Below are positions 10,200 through 19,504 of a DNA stretch of 64,000 nt, piece after piece. Below the pieces are notes generated by a model. That model was not told the DNA's origin. It was given only the letters and a program-made list of their open reading frames with translations, and made no database searches. Origin of the DNA: Shewanella decolorationis S12 (lineage in GTDB: Bacteria > Pseudomonadota > Gammaproteobacteria > Enterobacterales > Shewanellaceae). The stretch lies in the NCBI RefSeq assembly GCF_000485795.1, contig NZ_AXZL01000058.1, positions 62,001 through 126,000 on the forward strand, read 5' to 3'. Each line of letters starts with the position of its first letter. Position 1 is the stretch's first letter. Position numbers and translations under genes: made by a program.

Positions 10200-11312
10200 A
10201 TGAAATCTACAGCCTCCTTTGCTACACGTATCGTTAATTGGTACGACAACCACGGTCGTAAAACCCTCCCTTGGCAGCAAGATAAAACCCCATATCGCGT
10301 ATGGGTTTCAGAGATTATGCTGCAACAAACTCAGGTAGCGACTGTTATCCCCTATTACCAGCGTTTTATGGCACGTTTCCCCGATGTCTTAGCCCTCGCT
10401 AACGCGCCGGATGATGAAGTTCTGCATCATTGGACTGGCCTGGGTTATTACGCCAGAGCTCGCAATCTGCATAAAGCCGCTAAGATGATTCGCGATTTGT
10501 ATCAGGGGCAATTTCCAACAGACTTTGAGCAAGTGTTAGCGCTACCAGGTATTGGCCGCTCGACCGCGGGTGCAGTGTTATCCCTATCACTTGGGCAACA
10601 TCATCCGATCCTCGATGGCAATGTTAAGCGTGTATTAGCACGCCACGGTGCGATTGCGGGCTGGCCCGGTCAAAAGCCAGTGGAAGAACAACTCTGGCAA
10701 CTCACCGAGCAGTTAACGCCAGAGCAGGATATTCAAAAATATAACCAAGCCATGATGGATATTGGTGCCAGTATTTGTACTCGCAGCAAACCCAATTGTG
10801 CTGCTTGTCCTGTGGCTGTCGATTGCAAAGCCCAACTTATGGGAAGGCAGACCGATTTCCCGGGTAAGAAACCGAAGAAGACTATCCCAGAGAAAGCCGC
10901 TTGGATGTTGGTTTTGCTTAAAGATAACCAAGTCTTCTTGGCTAAGCGCCAGCCTGCTGGTATTTGGGGCGGACTCTGGTGCTTCCCCGAGTTTAGTACT
11001 CAAGCCGCACTCAATGCAGCGCTTGAAGCCCAGGGTTATCACGCTGCGCAACTCGAACCATTAATCGGTTTTAGGCATACCTTTAGCCATTTCCATTTAG
11101 ATATTCAGCCCATGCTACTGAATTTAGATAGCCACGCGAATGGCTACAACAAGCAAACCTTGGGTAAGCAGAGCGTGGGCGCAGTCATGGAACAAAACCA
11201 GTCTCTCTGGTATAACATCAATCAACCTTCCAAAGTGGGGCTCGCCGCCGCAACCGAGCGTGTGCTAGCCAATTTGGAGTCACTCATAACCGCTACAGTC
11301 AGTAAGCAGTAA
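10200..11312 (+). CDS. mutY: Adenine DNA glycosylase
   Basis: MutY, 370 residues, removes adenine mispaired with 8-oxoguanine. The N-terminal helix-hairpin-helix glycosylase domain has the catalytic-glutamate segment EIMLQQTQV and the Hh[13 protein letters not shown]. The 4Fe-4S ligands are C193, C200, C203 and C209, the classic C-x6-C-x2-C-x5-C spacing. The C-terminal NUDIX-like domain for 8-oxoG recognition starts near residue 230. Followed 9 bp later by yggX, the usual operon. Confidence 0.97.
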   Translation: MKSTASFATRIVNWYDNHGRKTLPWQQDKTPYRVWVSEIMLQQTQVATVIPYYQRFMARFPDVLALANAPDDEVLHHWTGLGYYARARNLHKAAKMIRDLYQGQFPTDFEQVLALPGIGRSTAGAVLSLSLGQHHPILDGNVKRVLARHGAIAGWPGQKPVEEQLWQLTEQLTPEQDIQKYNQAMMDIGASICTRSKPNCAACPVAVDCKAQLMGRQTDFPGKKPKKTIPEKAAWMLVLLKDNQVFLAKRQPAGIWGGLWCFPEFSTQAALNAALEAQGYHAAQLEPLIGFRHTFSHFHLDIQPMLLNLDSHANGYNKQTLGKQSVGAVMEQNQSLWYNINQPSKVGLAAATERVLANLESLITATVSKQ

Positions 11313-11321
11313 GGAATAATC

Positions 11322-11600
11322 ATGGCGCGTACAGTCAATTGCGTATATTTAAATAAAGAAGCCGACGGCCTAGACTTTCAACTGTATCCAGGTGATTTAG
11401 GTAAACGCATTTTTGATAACATCAGTAAAGAAGCTTGGGGCCTATGGCAGAAGAAGCAGACCATGCTGATTAACGAAAAGAAACTCAACATGATGAATGT
11501 TGATGATCGTAAGTTTTTGGAAGAGCAAATGACCTCTTTCCTCTTCGAAGGAAAAGAAGTGGAAATTGAAGGCTTTGTGCCCGAAAAAGATCAGGAATAA
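11322..11600 (+). CDS. yggX: YggX family Fe(2+)-trafficking / oxidative damage protection protein
   Basis: YggX, 92 residues, starting [19 protein letters not shown] with the conserved single cysteine C7 and the [19 protein letters not shown] core. Proposed to move iron or protect iron-sulfur proteins from oxidative damage, consistent with its operon partner MutY being an Fe-S enzyme. The gene is followed by a strong terminator. Confidence 0.96.
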   Translation: MARTVNCVYLNKEADGLDFQLYPGDLGKRIFDNISKEAWGLWQKKQTMLINEKKLNMMNVDDRKFLEEQMTSFLFEGKEVEIEGFVPEKDQE

Positions 11601-11624
11601 ACCTAAGTGACTATCTCTTAAAGT

Positions 11625-11650
11625 AAAAAAGCGCCGTTGGCGCTTTTTTA
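11625..11650 (+). terminator. Intrinsic terminator after yggX
   Basis: Symmetric hairpin AGCGCC-GTT-GGCGCT inside A6/T6 runs, about 25 bp after the yggX stop; probably also stops the convergent YceI transcript. Confidence 0.9.
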
Positions 11651-11683
11651 TTCGCTGATAAATGCAGCTCAGTAACCTTAAGG

Positions 11684-12259
11684 TTACTTACGCACACCTT
11701 CTACCACTAAATCTAACTCAACATTGGCAGACGCTGGGCCTAAGTCCATCTTGATACCGTAATCTTTCATCGCAAACGTGGTAGTACCGGTAAAGCCTGC
11801 ACGGTATCCGCCCCAAGGATCTTGACCTTCACCCACAGCATGCGCTTGGATTGCCAGCGGTTTAGTCACTCCGTTTAGCGTGAAGTTACCAGTGATAACC
11901 AGATCACCATTGCCTTTGTCTTCAACCGAGGTCGAAACGAAAGTCGCTTCTGCAAATTTAGCCGTATTTAAAAAGTCAGCACTACGGATGTGTTTATCAC
12001 GCTCGGCATGGTTAGAGTCCACGCTTAAGGTGTTCACTTTAACATTCACTTTAGCTGCCGTTGGATTTTTAGCGTCGTAGCTGAAATCACCACTGAAATC
12101 ATTAAAACGGCCAACTACATAGCTATAACCTAAGTGACTTACTTTAAAGGTAATAGAGGCATGGGCGCCTTCACGGTCAATCACATAATCGGCGGCAGAT
12201 GCAGCCATAGGAGCCAGTAAAGACGCGCCAATCAAAGCAGCTAATAGTTGTTTTTTCAT
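11684..12259 (-). CDS. YceI family periplasmic protein
   Basis: Protein of 191 residues with a Sec signal peptide (about 1-22, ending ASA). The mature part is the YceI lipocalin-like barrel, with [21 protein letters not shown] at its start and the [14 protein letters not shown] strand pair later. YceI proteins bind isoprenoid or other lipophilic molecules and are induced at high pH in E. coli. Only 4 bp separate it from the upstream cytochrome b561 gene, the typical yceJ-yceI pairing. Confidence 0.93.
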   Translation of the reverse strand: MKKQLLAALIGASLLAPMAASAADYVIDREGAHASITFKVSHLGYSYVVGRFNDFSGDFSYDAKNPTAAKVNVKVNTLSVDSNHAERDKHIRSADFLNTAKFAEATFVSTSVEDKGNGDLVITGNFTLNGVTKPLAIQAHAVGEGQDPWGGYRAGFTGTTTFAMKDYGIKMDLGPASANVELDLVVEGVRK

Positions 12260-12263
12260 TATA

Positions 12264-12815
12264 TTATCCTCGGTTAAATTTAATCATCTTGAGTAGTGTT
12301 GAATCTTTATCGATAAAATGGTGCTTTAACGCACCTAACGCATGCAGTAAAACCAGAGCAATCAAGCTGTAAGCGGCATATTGGTGAATATCCCCTGCTA
12401 TATCAGCCTGATTTTCAATCAGTGGCGTTAGGCCGGGTAACTCAAACCAGTCAAAAACCATAATTCCACGGCCCTCTGCCGTCGAAATCAAAATACCAGC
12501 GGCCATAATCACCAGTAATAAGAGGTAAATCGCGCCATGGGCAATCTGGGCGCTAACCTTTTCCCATGTCTGGTGATTTGGCTCTGAAGCGGGCTTTGGA
12601 TTAACCAAACGCCAAACTAAACGAAACAGGGTTACCCCCAGCAGCAAAATCCCAACGCTTTTGTGCCAATGTGGCGCCGTTTTGTACCATGGGCTGTAGT
12701 AGGTCAGTTCCACCATCCACACACCAACGGCAAAGAGTCCAATCACGACAACCGCACTCAGCCAATGGCAGGCAATAGCAATAAGTCCATAATTCAACTT
12801 TGTATTTCTAAACAT
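12264..12815 (-). CDS. Cytochrome b561 family protein
   Basis: Integral membrane diheme cytochrome b of 183 residues with four predicted transmembrane helices. Histidines suited to heme binding occur in AIACHWLSA (helix 1), WHKSVGILL (helix 2), [12 protein letters not shown] (helix 3) and [11 protein letters not shown] (helix 4). Such proteins move electrons between the quinone pool or periplasmic partners. It is the YceJ homologue by context, co-transcribed with yceI. A Fur-like sequence sits about 36 bp upstream. Confidence 0.92.
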   Translation of the reverse strand: MFRNTKLNYGLIAIACHWLSAVVVIGLFAVGVWMVELTYYSPWYKTAPHWHKSVGILLLGVTLFRLVWRLVNPKPASEPNHQTWEKVSAQIAHGAIYLLLLVIMAAGILISTAEGRGIMVFDWFELPGLTPLIENQADIAGDIHQYAAYSLIALVLLHALGALKHHFIDKDSTLLKMIKFNRG

Positions 12816-12850
12816 ATAGCGAGTTTAAACCTCTGCACTTAGTCGTATAA

Positions 12851-12869
12851 TCAAATAATAGTCATTATC
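12851..12869 (-). promoter_or_regulatory. Candidate Fur box upstream of the cytochrome b561-yceI operon
   Basis: TCAAATAATAGTCATTATC matches the 19-bp Fur consensus GATAATGATAATCATTATC at 14 of 19 positions, with a fully conserved right half. It lies 36-54 bp upstream of the start, where a repressor would block the promoter. Confidence 0.4.
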
Positions 12870-13105
12870 ATAGAACGAAAAATAAAAACTAAAATCAGTA
12901 AAAATAGCTCATATCTTTCTAAAATATAGAAATATTAGCGCAATTATGGTGTTAACGCTGATTACGGGGATTAAACAGGTTACTCACGCGGCAGGAAAAA
13001 CAACTTTGCGGCATCAAATAATCCCGTTCCCAATGGGTTTATTGATAAAAAACAGCCAAAGTGCACATTAAACAGTCGAACACATCATTTATCAGGAAAA
13101 AGCGC

Positions 13106-13134
13106 TTGCAGAGGATAAACACCCTCGCTAATAT
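13106..13134 (+). promoter_or_regulatory. Sigma-70 promoter of the tRNA-Phe/tRNA-Thr unit
   Basis: TTGCAG (13106-13111), 17-bp spacer, TAATAT (13129-13134), then a GC-rich AGCCGCAC discriminator as in stringently controlled stable-RNA promoters. Position and orientation fit the tRNA pair. Confidence 0.7.
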
Positions 13135-13202
13135 AGCCGCACTTCGAACGAGACAGCATTAAGTTGTCAGTTTAAAGTAGTAAACTAACGCTTAGTTTAG
13201 TT

Positions 13203-13278
13203 GCCCGAATAGCTCAGTCGGTAGAGCAGAGGATTGAAAATCCTCGTGTCCCTGGTTCGATTCCGGGTTCGGGCACCA
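13203..13278 (+). tRNA. tRNA-Phe (GAA)
   Basis: 76-nt cloverleaf including encoded CCA. Acceptor arms GCCCGAA/TTCGGGC pair fully, the D arm is AGCTCAGTCGGTAGAGC, the anticodon GAA is at 13236-13238, and the T arm is CCTGGTTCGATTCCGGG. It is nearly identical to E. coli tRNA-Phe. Confidence 0.98.
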
Positions 13279-13284
13279 CCATTC

Positions 13285-13360
<76 letters not shown>

Positions 13361-13368
13361 TAAAAAAC

Positions 13369-13397
13369 AAAAAAGCCACTCACTGAGTGGCTTTTTT
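13369..13397 (+). terminator. Intrinsic terminator after the tRNA pair
   Basis: Stem GCCACTCA/TGAGTGGC with a minimal loop, between an A-run and TTTTTT. Nearly symmetric, so it may also end the convergent small gene at 13417-13602. Confidence 0.88.
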
Positions 13398-13416
13398 GTA
13401 TCTGTGATTTAGCAAT

Positions 13417-13602
13417 TTACTTTATCAGCTCATGCGCTATCGGCCTATCTCCCGCTTGGACTTGATGCTGTAAATGTCGCCAGCCATGAGTTAACTCATT
13501 AAGCGGCTCTTTTCGCTCAGGAAAGTGAGAAGATAATTTGTCAATCACATCAATTTGTTTTTTGCACAGTAAAGACCAACGGTCTGCATTTGATAGGTAC
13601 AT
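13417..13602 (-). CDS. Small hypothetical protein (61 aa)
   Basis: Reading frame of 61 residues with a good Shine-Dalgarno sequence (AAGGA about 8 nt before the ATG) and its stop about 20 bp from the tRNA terminator, which could serve it as well. The protein is soluble and mixed-charge, with a helical MYLSNADRWSLLCKKQID start and a WRHLQHQV segment. No family recognised. Likely real because of the ribosome site and the otherwise empty interval. Confidence 0.6.
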   Translation of the reverse strand: MYLSNADRWSLLCKKQIDVIDKLSSHFPERKEPLNELTHGWRHLQHQVQAGDRPIAHELIK

Positions 13603-13755
13603 GGCGTCTTCCTTAACTAAAGGGGATAATTCCTTAACAATTTTAAGATTAGGATAGAATCGCTAATTTGCCAAATTAAAATTGCGTGTTAGAGCACTGT
13701 TAAAAGCCCTGCCTCCAGAGTATCTTTGTCCTATAAACATAAGAGAGGAGGCACT

Positions 13756-14100
13756 ATGACAGCCACTGTTTTTAAGCTCGTTTTCATCGCAATTGGTTTG
13801 TTTCTGGTTTATAAGTTGATTTTTGGTGGTAAGAAGGGACTGACTATTTTTGAAATGCATTTTAAAGATGGCAGGATGACTCAACATAAAGGCAAGATCC
13901 CCGAGCGCTTCGAGCGAGACTGTCGCCAATTAGCAAAGGCTGAAAAGCTCACTTGTACAATCCGAGCAGAGAAAAGCTCAGACGTACGTCTGCATATTTC
14001 AGCGAATGTGAATGACAACCTACAGCAAAGGATCCGTAATCAATTTCCCTTTGAGTATTACGATAAGAAGACAGAGGATAATAGTCGCCAAGCGGGTTAA
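13756..14100 (+). CDS. DUF3634 family membrane-anchored protein
   Basis: Protein of 114 residues with one N-terminal transmembrane helix (about residues 5-25), then a cytoplasmic or periplasmic domain containing FEMHFKDGRMTQHKGKIPERF, typical of DUF3634. Function unknown. I chose the ATG at 13756 because GAGAGGAGG sits directly upstream; the frame could be extended 10 codons to a TTG but that would cover the ribosome site. Confidence 0.75.
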   Translation: MTATVFKLVFIAIGLFLVYKLIFGGKKGLTIFEMHFKDGRMTQHKGKIPERFERDCRQLAKAEKLTCTIRAEKSSDVRLHISANVNDNLQQRIRNQFPFEYYDKKTEDNSRQAG

Positions 14101-14176
14101 TTTTCCGTATCAGCAGCCCTTATGCCAAAGTAAGGGCTGCACAATTCAATCAAGCTCTGATCAGATTGAACCAATC

Positions 14177-14386
14177 TTAGAATTTAATCGGATCCTTTGG
14201 CTCTAGCTTTCCATCTTCGCGCGCATCACGAACACGACGCTCATTATCCTGCACCATAGGATCGCTAATGGGTTGATTGGGATCTGCTTGCTTTTCTGAA
14301 GTATCTTCAAAGCGAAAATCAATATTTGAGCAAGCGGTTAAAGAAAGGTTTGCGAGTACCGCCAATAATATCCAATGCTTTTTCAT
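14177..14386 (-). CDS. Small putative lipoprotein (69 aa)
   Basis: Starts MKKHWILLAVLANLSLTACS: a lipoprotein signal peptide with lipobox LTAC, so the mature protein is about 50 residues anchored by its N-terminal cysteine. The mature part is very acidic and proline-rich (DPNQPISDPMVQDNERR). No family recognised. It is the last gene in the long minus-strand run, 101 bp after the DUF3833 gene, and may have its own promoter. An ATG five codons upstream (MGFTM) is an alternative start. Confidence 0.65.
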   Translation of the reverse strand: MKKHWILLAVLANLSLTACSNIDFRFEDTSEKQADPNQPISDPMVQDNERRVRDAREDGKLEPKDPIKF

Positions 14387-14487
14387 CGTGAAGCCCATAT
14401 AAGATTGATTGATTGATTTCACCCAGTCTAAAGCATGAAACGCTGGATTATTAGCCAAGCTATACCGTTAACTCTGCAGCAAAAATC

Positions 14488-15036
14488 CTAGCGCTTTTGG
14501 ATCACTAAGGTCACTTTGGCAACTGTGATGCCCCATTTAATAATATCGCTTTTGTTAATGATGGTTTTGTCATTAACTAGGTACATCCAATCATCAAAGT
14601 GTACTTGGTATTCGTCACCATCAACAGGCAATAACATATCATAACGCCAACGCAGCGCGCTTCCCCTCGCCTCCCCTTGCGCTGTACCGAGAATATCGTC
14701 AGCCGTGCCAGTGTATTGCCCTCCACCTTGGGATTGAATACGCCAAATGCGAGTTTGGGTTTCACCATCATCATAAACAAACCACTCTTTGATAATGCCT
14801 TCCGTCCCCTGCCAACTCGCCTCCATGGTGACATTAAACCGACGGATCACTTTGCCACTGAAATCCTCAACAATACCCGATGCCTCAAGTGGACCATTAA
14901 AGAAGCTTTCTAACACTAAGGGGGGATTGGTGCCTTGATAATCACTCACATCGACACTAGAACAGCTAGACAAAAGGCTGACCATCAATAACCCTAAGAT
15001 AAAAGGCTTACCCCAATGCAGTTTTAGCAATCGCAT
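14488..15036 (-). CDS. DUF3833 family lipoprotein
   Basis: Protein of 182 residues with a lipoprotein signal peptide, lipobox LLSSC at about residues 21-25. The mature domain matches DUF3833, including the conserved FFNGPLEASGIVEDFSGKVIRRF and the WRYDMLLPVDGDEYQVHFDDW region. It is probably an outer-membrane-anchored, lipocalin-like beta-barrel. Function unknown, but DUF3833 is repeatedly found beside Cfa, DUF1365 and the FAD oxidoreductase as here. The start overlaps the previous gene's stop by 13 bp. Confidence 0.88.
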   Translation of the reverse strand: MRLLKLHWGKPFILGLLMVSLLSSCSSVDVSDYQGTNPPLVLESFFNGPLEASGIVEDFSGKVIRRFNVTMEASWQGTEGIIKEWFVYDDGETQTRIWRIQSQGGGQYTGTADDILGTAQGEARGSALRWRYDMLLPVDGDEYQVHFDDWMYLVNDKTIINKSDIIKWGITVAKVTLVIQKR

Positions 15037-15596
15037 GATTTTTCTCCTAGTAATTGCGCACGTAAGCTTGGACGACTGGTGTTAGTCGACAACCAAATCG
15101 CCAGAAATGCTTCGGCTAATTTGGGTTCGTCGATAATCTTCAACGGCTGGCCATTAAAAAAGAACTGACTATGTTGAGTATCGATAATCTTAAAACTTAA
15201 GTGATCACCAGGCATCACATTAGGCCAAATCCCCTTGAGTAATTGCAGCCAATTGGCTATCTCATCCTTGCTATAGCCTAAGTGTCGCCACTGATCTGCT
15301 GTCGCTTCTAACAGATCATCCGCCTCAATATCACGATAATATTCAATGTCTAATAACTGTGGATAAACGCCACTCTGGTACTTGCCTGTGCTGGTCATGA
15401 GTTTGGCTTTATAGACATTAAACCAAAGCCAATCCATTTCGCCCCGACCTACCTCAATAAGCCCAGAGTGCATAGGATTTTCGATTACCTGAGTCGTGGT
15501 AGCATGTCCAGCTAATGGCAGCAGTAATCCACACAGGGCACTGAGATATCGCTTTTTTGAACATATAACTAACTGGATTGATGAAATATGAAGCAT
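15024..15596 (-). CDS. Chalcone-isomerase-like family protein
   Basis: Exported protein of 190 residues with a hydrophobic signal segment (about residues 15-33, ending GHA). The mature region matches the bacterial chalcone-isomerase-like family: the MDWLWFNVYKAKLMTSTGKY strand pair, LLDIEYYRDIEADDLLEATADQW, and a FFFNGQPLKIIDEPKLAEAFLAIWL C-terminus. Plant homologues of the fold bind fatty acids, so a lipid-binding role is reasonable. I chose the ATG at 15596 because GGTGGAG lies 7 nt before it; a TTG seven codons upstream is less likely. Confidence 0.8.
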   Translation of the reverse strand: MLHISSIQLVICSKKRYLSALCGLLLPLAGHATTTQVIENPMHSGLIEVGRGEMDWLWFNVYKAKLMTSTGKYQSGVYPQLLDIEYYRDIEADDLLEATADQWRHLGYSKDEIANWLQLLKGIWPNVMPGDHLSFKIIDTQHSQFFFNGQPLKIIDEPKLAEAFLAIWLSTNTSRPSLRAQLLGEKSCDC

Positions 15597-15620
15597 CAGA
15601 TTTCTCCACCAATACAAGGA

Positions 15621-16196
15621 TTAACTCCCATATAAACGGGCATCAGCGGTTTGACGATTTAGCCTATGGTTGCGGGAGAGATAGATGAAAACAGGTAATA
15701 AAATAGCCCAAATAACGGCTAGGATAATAACTGATATCCCCTCGCCAAAGGGAAGGTTCACAGCATAAAGTCTTGCTCCAGCTAAGTAACTGAGACAACC
15801 AAATACTCCGCCTAAAATGGCTTGTAGAACAATCGCAAAGGTACGGATAAAACTAAGACTATGGTGCAAACTCACAGCAAAGTGCAACCAGAGACAAGCC
15901 AACCAACCGGGAAAAACCGGAAACTCAAAAATGCCCATCCAAATCAGCAAGCCATCAATCGCCATACCCAGTAACCCAACTTTAAGCATTGTGCTCAAAT
16001 CACGGGGGATTGCACGAGCGGTTTCCACCCACGGCAGTAACATAAAATGCACTACTAACAGCGGAATACTCAATAACAGCGTACTATTGCCAAATAGTAC
16101 GCTAGTCCACCAAACACACTGAAAACTCAAGGCGTTGTAGAGTATAAAGCCCTGACGTTTGGAGATATTTAAAGAGGATCTCGCCATAAAATACAT
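15621..16196 (-). CDS. DUF2878 family inner-membrane protein
   Basis: Integral membrane protein of 191 residues with about six hydrophobic segments, matching DUF2878: an early FILYNALSFQCVWWTSVLFG segment, then the LHHSLSFIRTFAIVLQAILGG region and a GARLYAVNLPFG motif. Function unknown; a companion of Cfa and DUF3833 in several gammaproteobacteria. Two starts are possible, ATG at 16196 or 16187; the first has AAGG 9 nt upstream and is preferred. Eleven bp after cfa. Confidence 0.78.
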   Translation of the reverse strand: MYFMARSSLNISKRQGFILYNALSFQCVWWTSVLFGNSTLLLSIPLLVVHFMLLPWVETARAIPRDLSTMLKVGLLGMAIDGLLIWMGIFEFPVFPGWLACLWLHFAVSLHHSLSFIRTFAIVLQAILGGVFGCLSYLAGARLYAVNLPFGEGISVIILAVIWAILLPVFIYLSRNHRLNRQTADARLYGS

Positions 16197-16207
16197 CTCA
16201 CTAAACC

Positions 16208-17464
16208 TTAACCATTGCTCACAGCGCTCGGTAGACGATAGCTTGGACGTACCGCAACTAAATGCACTGTACTGGTGGTCCGCTCTAAAAAGCCTCCTTC
16301 GCAATAGCTTAAATAAAACTTCCACATGCGGATAAAGTCGTCGCCATAGCCAAGGGCTTGCACTTGCTCGATGGCACGATCGAAGTTGTTATGCCAGTCC
16401 CTCAGCGTCTTGGCGTAATCGAGTCCCATATCATCAATCGACCACACCTGCATATCGGTGCGCTTGGCCAAGTGCCCAACCATTTGGTGCACCGAAGGCA
16501 AGCAACCGCCCGGGAAAATATATCGCTGAATAAAATCAACACCTTTGCGATAACTATCGTAACGTTGGTCGGCGATGGTGATAGCCTGCAACAACATGCG
16601 GCCATTGGGTTTAAGTAAGGATTCGAGCTTTTTAAAGAATCCGGGCAGGTACTCATGGCCAACGGCTTCTATCATCTCGATAGACACTAATCTATCGTAA
16701 GTGCCGCCGAGATTACGGTAATCCTCAGTCAATAGGGTAATGTGATCGCTTAAGCCTTCCCGTTCGACTCGCGCTTTCGCGTAGGCATATTGCGCATCTG
16801 AAATCGTTGTGGTCGTCACGTGCACACCATAATGTTTGGCAGCATAAATGGCTAAGGCGCCCCACCCCGTACCGATTTCGAGTAAGGTCTGCCCAGGTTG
16901 TAAGTCGAGCCGCTCACAAATGGTTTTCAGTTTATGCAGTTGCGCCTGTTCAAGACTCGCGGCGCTATCGGGATAGAGGGCGCTGGAGTACAACATTTCG
17001 CGATCTAAAAACTGCTCATACAAGGCATTGCCTAAGTCGTAATGGGCCAAGATATTACGTTTAGAACCCTGCTGAGAGTTTCGATTCAGCAAATGTTTCA
17101 TACGGTTAACCGACCCCGTCAACCAACCGAATTTCGCCTCAATTTTATCGAGCAAGGGCAGATTGCGCGCAAACAGTTGCACAACCTTAGTGAGATCTGG
17201 GCTAGTCCAATGACCTTGGATATAGCTTTCACCGGCGCCAATAGAGCCAGAAAACATCGCTTGGCGATAGAAGCTCGGATGCTTTACCACCAGCGTGGCA
17301 TGTAAATCACTGTGATGCTCACCAAAGCGATAGCTCTTGTCGCCCTCCACTATCGTTAAACAGCCATGGGGGAGATTTTCTAATGCTTTGAGCAATAGCT
17401 TACGGGCAAGGCTATCTGGCAATGTTGCCGAAATAACAGAAGATTGCGATGCAGTATTTTCCAT
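16208..17464 (-). CDS. cfa: Cyclopropane-fatty-acyl-phospholipid synthase family protein
   Basis: SAM-dependent enzyme of 418 residues adding a methylene group across double bonds of membrane phospholipid acyl chains, or a related SAM-dependent acyl-chain modification. The N-terminal lipid-binding domain (residues 1-130) ends near GESYIQGHW; the Rossmann domain has LLEIGTGWGALAIYAA for SAM, then SIEMIEAVGHEYLP and the QRYIFPGGCLPS motif. I chose the ATG at 17464 over a start 11 codons upstream, giving one base between it and the DUF1365 stop. Context with photolyase suggests action under light or oxidative stress. Confidence 0.94.
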   Translation of the reverse strand: MENTASQSSVISATLPDSLARKLLLKALENLPHGCLTIVEGDKSYRFGEHHSDLHATLVVKHPSFYRQAMFSGSIGAGESYIQGHWTSPDLTKVVQLFARNLPLLDKIEAKFGWLTGSVNRMKHLLNRNSQQGSKRNILAHYDLGNALYEQFLDREMLYSSALYPDSAASLEQAQLHKLKTICERLDLQPGQTLLEIGTGWGALAIYAAKHYGVHVTTTTISDAQYAYAKARVEREGLSDHITLLTEDYRNLGGTYDRLVSIEMIEAVGHEYLPGFFKKLESLLKPNGRMLLQAITIADQRYDSYRKGVDFIQRYIFPGGCLPSVHQMVGHLAKRTDMQVWSIDDMGLDYAKTLRDWHNNFDRAIEQVQALGYGDDFIRMWKFYLSYCEGGFLERTTSTVHLVAVRPSYRLPSAVSNG

Positions 17465-17465
17465 C

Positions 17466-18257
17466 TTATTTCTCCACTTGAGCAGGATGTGGCACAAAAG
17501 GTACGCGCTTAAAGAACAGCTTTAATGCCTGCCAATAAATCCCGCCGAAAATTTTCAACGTCATAAACGGAAAGCGAAACAACAAGGCGCGAAGGGATTG
17601 CGTATTGATCGACTGACGAGTCATCGACAGGCTAGCATTGAACAATCGCTTACCCGACTGATTCGGTAGATTCTCAATACCGATATTTAAACGTTCAGCA
17701 GGTGGTTCAACATGCCACTTATAGCGCATATCGAGATTCATAAAAGGCGAAACATGGAACACTTTATCCGTTGCTGCTGGCGCGGATAAATCCACTAAAT
17801 AACAGTGGCGCTGATCCCACGGTGTGTTACTCACTTCAGCGAGCATATATAAATGCTTTTGATTTTGATAACAAAAATAGAAGTTTACTGGGCTAAAATA
17901 CACGCCAAAGTGGCGAATCTGCCCAACAAATAACACTCTGTCACAAGGCTGGTGACCGCCCAACTCAGCAACTTGCTCAAGCACCCTCTGCTTAAGGGCA
18001 AAGCTGCTGGGCTCATTTATCTCAAGTTGGCGACTCTGGTTGTCCCTTGTCGTAAAAGTGCGGAGGTAATCCTTAGGATTAAATCTGAGTAGCGCGCGCT
18101 GCTGGCTGGCAAAACACTTCCCCATAGCACTGATGCTATCGACCTCATCTAAGTCAATCGCAAGCAACGCCATTTGATAGCTAAAGTGGTGTTTTACTGG
18201 CGTATAGCGAGTATGGTTTACCTTGCCATAATAAATGCCGCTATTGAGCTCATTCAT
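17466..18257 (-). CDS. DUF1365 family protein
   Basis: Protein of 263 residues matching DUF1365 across its length: [21 protein letters not shown] at the N-terminus, NPKDYLRTF, a [10 protein letters not shown] segment and [13 protein letters not shown] in the middle, then a C-terminal amphipathic helix. The biochemical role is unproven; DUF1365 genes are strongly linked to a FAD oxidoreductase and Cfa in photooxidative stress operons. Overlaps the oxidoreductase by 4 bp (ATGA) and abuts cfa by one base. Confidence 0.9.
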   Translation of the reverse strand: MNELNSGIYYGKVNHTRYTPVKHHFSYQMALLAIDLDEVDSISAMGKCFASQQRALLRFNPKDYLRTFTTRDNQSRQLEINEPSSFALKQRVLEQVAELGGHQPCDRVLFVGQIRHFGVYFSPVNFYFCYQNQKHLYMLAEVSNTPWDQRHCYLVDLSAPAATDKVFHVSPFMNLDMRYKWHVEPPAERLNIGIENLPNQSGKRLFNASLSMTRQSINTQSLRALLFRFPFMTLKIFGGIYWQALKLFFKRVPFVPHPAQVEK

Positions 18258-19504
18258 AAATCAATCCCAAAGTGAGCACATACGTCTAAGGCACTGCGGA
18301 CGCCGTCCTCATGGAAGCCATTGTGCCAATAGGCGCCCGCAAAATGCGTATGGTTTTGACCCGATATCTCTTCCCGACGTGCCTGCGCCTGCAAACTCAG
18401 CTCATTAAACACAGGGTGCGCATAATTAAAACGACGCAAGATTTTGGATTCGTCAATCAGTTCAGTCTGGTTGAGCGTTACGCAAAAGGTTGGTGCGTCG
18501 CTAGGCAGGCGCTGCAGAATATTCATATTGTAAGTCACCGAGGCGGGACGTTTTTGATTGCCATCCAAACGATAATTCCAGCTGGCCCACGCCGCCTTTC
18601 GCTTAGGTAAAAGACGGGTATCGGTATGCAAAACCACCTCATTATCTTGATACTGCAAATCACCCAGAATCGCTTTTTCGGCCGAGGTGGCATCGGTTAG
18701 CATCTTAAGCGCCTGATCGCTATGACACGCAAGGATCACCTCATCGAATACCTGCCACTCGCCATTTACATAGAGTTTGACGCCATCTGCATAGCGTTCG
18801 ATGGCTCTCACCGGGCTGTTTAAATGGAGGTTGTCTTTAAAAGGAGCAATCAAATCAGGAATATAACTCCGAGAGCCGCCCTTGAGCACATACCATTGCG
18901 GTCTATTGCTGACGTTTAATAAGCCATGGTGCTCAAAGAAACGGATAAAGAAGCGCAGCGAAAAGGCGCGCATATCCTCGATGCTCGATGACCAAATAGC
19001 CGCCCCCATGGGCAAAATATAATGTTCTGCAAAAAATCGAGAAAACTGCTCGCGGTCGAGGAATTCCCCTAAGTTACCAGCGGGATAATTATCCTGTTGA
19101 TAAATCGCCTTACAGCTTTTATTGAAACGCACAATTTCGTTTAAAAAAGCCCAAAAGCGTGGATTTAGGAGGTTACGCTTCTGGGCAAACAAACTGGCAA
19201 AATTATGGCCATTATACTCAAGCCCCGTCAGGGCGTTGTGCACGCTAAAACTCATTTCAGTCGGTAAAATACTAACGTTTAAACGGGCTAACAGCCGCTC
19301 GAAACGGGGATAAGTCCGATCGTTAAACACGATAAAGCCAGTATCTATCGCATAGTGTTTTCCATGATGCTCTACATCCACGGTCGCGGTATGGCCACCT
19401 ATATAGTCATTGGCCTCAAACACAGTAACCTTGTGAGCTTGGCTGAGTAGGTAACCACAGGTTAGGCCTGAAATACCTGTCCCTACAATGGCAATATTTT
19501 TCAT
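18254..19504 (-). CDS. FAD-dependent oxidoreductase (NAD(P)-binding, amine oxidase-like)
   Basis: Flavoprotein of 416 residues. The N-terminal dinucleotide-binding motif [14 protein letters not shown] is followed by [15 protein letters not shown], typical of the amine-oxidase/phytoene-desaturase fold. The family is the one paired with DUF1365 and Cfa (sometimes called cyclopropane/furan-lipid associated). The likely substrate is an unsaturated or modified phospholipid acyl chain, but this is inference from context. Four-bp overlaps with both the SDR gene and the DUF1365 gene show tight translational coupling. Confidence 0.9.
   Translation of the reverse strand: MKNIAIVGTGISGLTCGYLLSQAHKVTVFEANDYIGGHTATVDVEHHGKHYAIDTGFIVFNDRTYPRFERLLARLNVSILPTEMSFSVHNALTGLEYNGHNFASLFAQKRNLLNPRFWAFLNEIVRFNKSCKAIYQQDNYPAGNLGEFLDREQFSRFFAEHYILPMGAAIWSSSIEDMRAFSLRFFIRFFEHHGLLNVSNRPQWYVLKGGSRSYIPDLIAPFKDNLHLNSPVRAIERYADGVKLYVNGEWQVFDEVILACHSDQALKMLTDATSAEKAILGDLQYQDNEVVLHTDTRLLPKRKAAWASWNYRLDGNQKRPASVTYNMNILQRLPSDAPTFCVTLNQTELIDESKILRRFNYAHPVFNELSLQAQARREEISGQNHTHFAGAYWHNGFHEDGVRSALDVCAHFGIDL

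Larger units (their letters stand above)
12816..13202. other. Regulatory intergenic region between the b561 gene and the tRNAs
   Basis: About 390 bp without a reading frame of note. It contains, on the left, the promoter side of the cytochrome b561 gene with a Fur-like sequence, and, on the right, the promoter of the tRNA pair. Confidence 0.6.
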
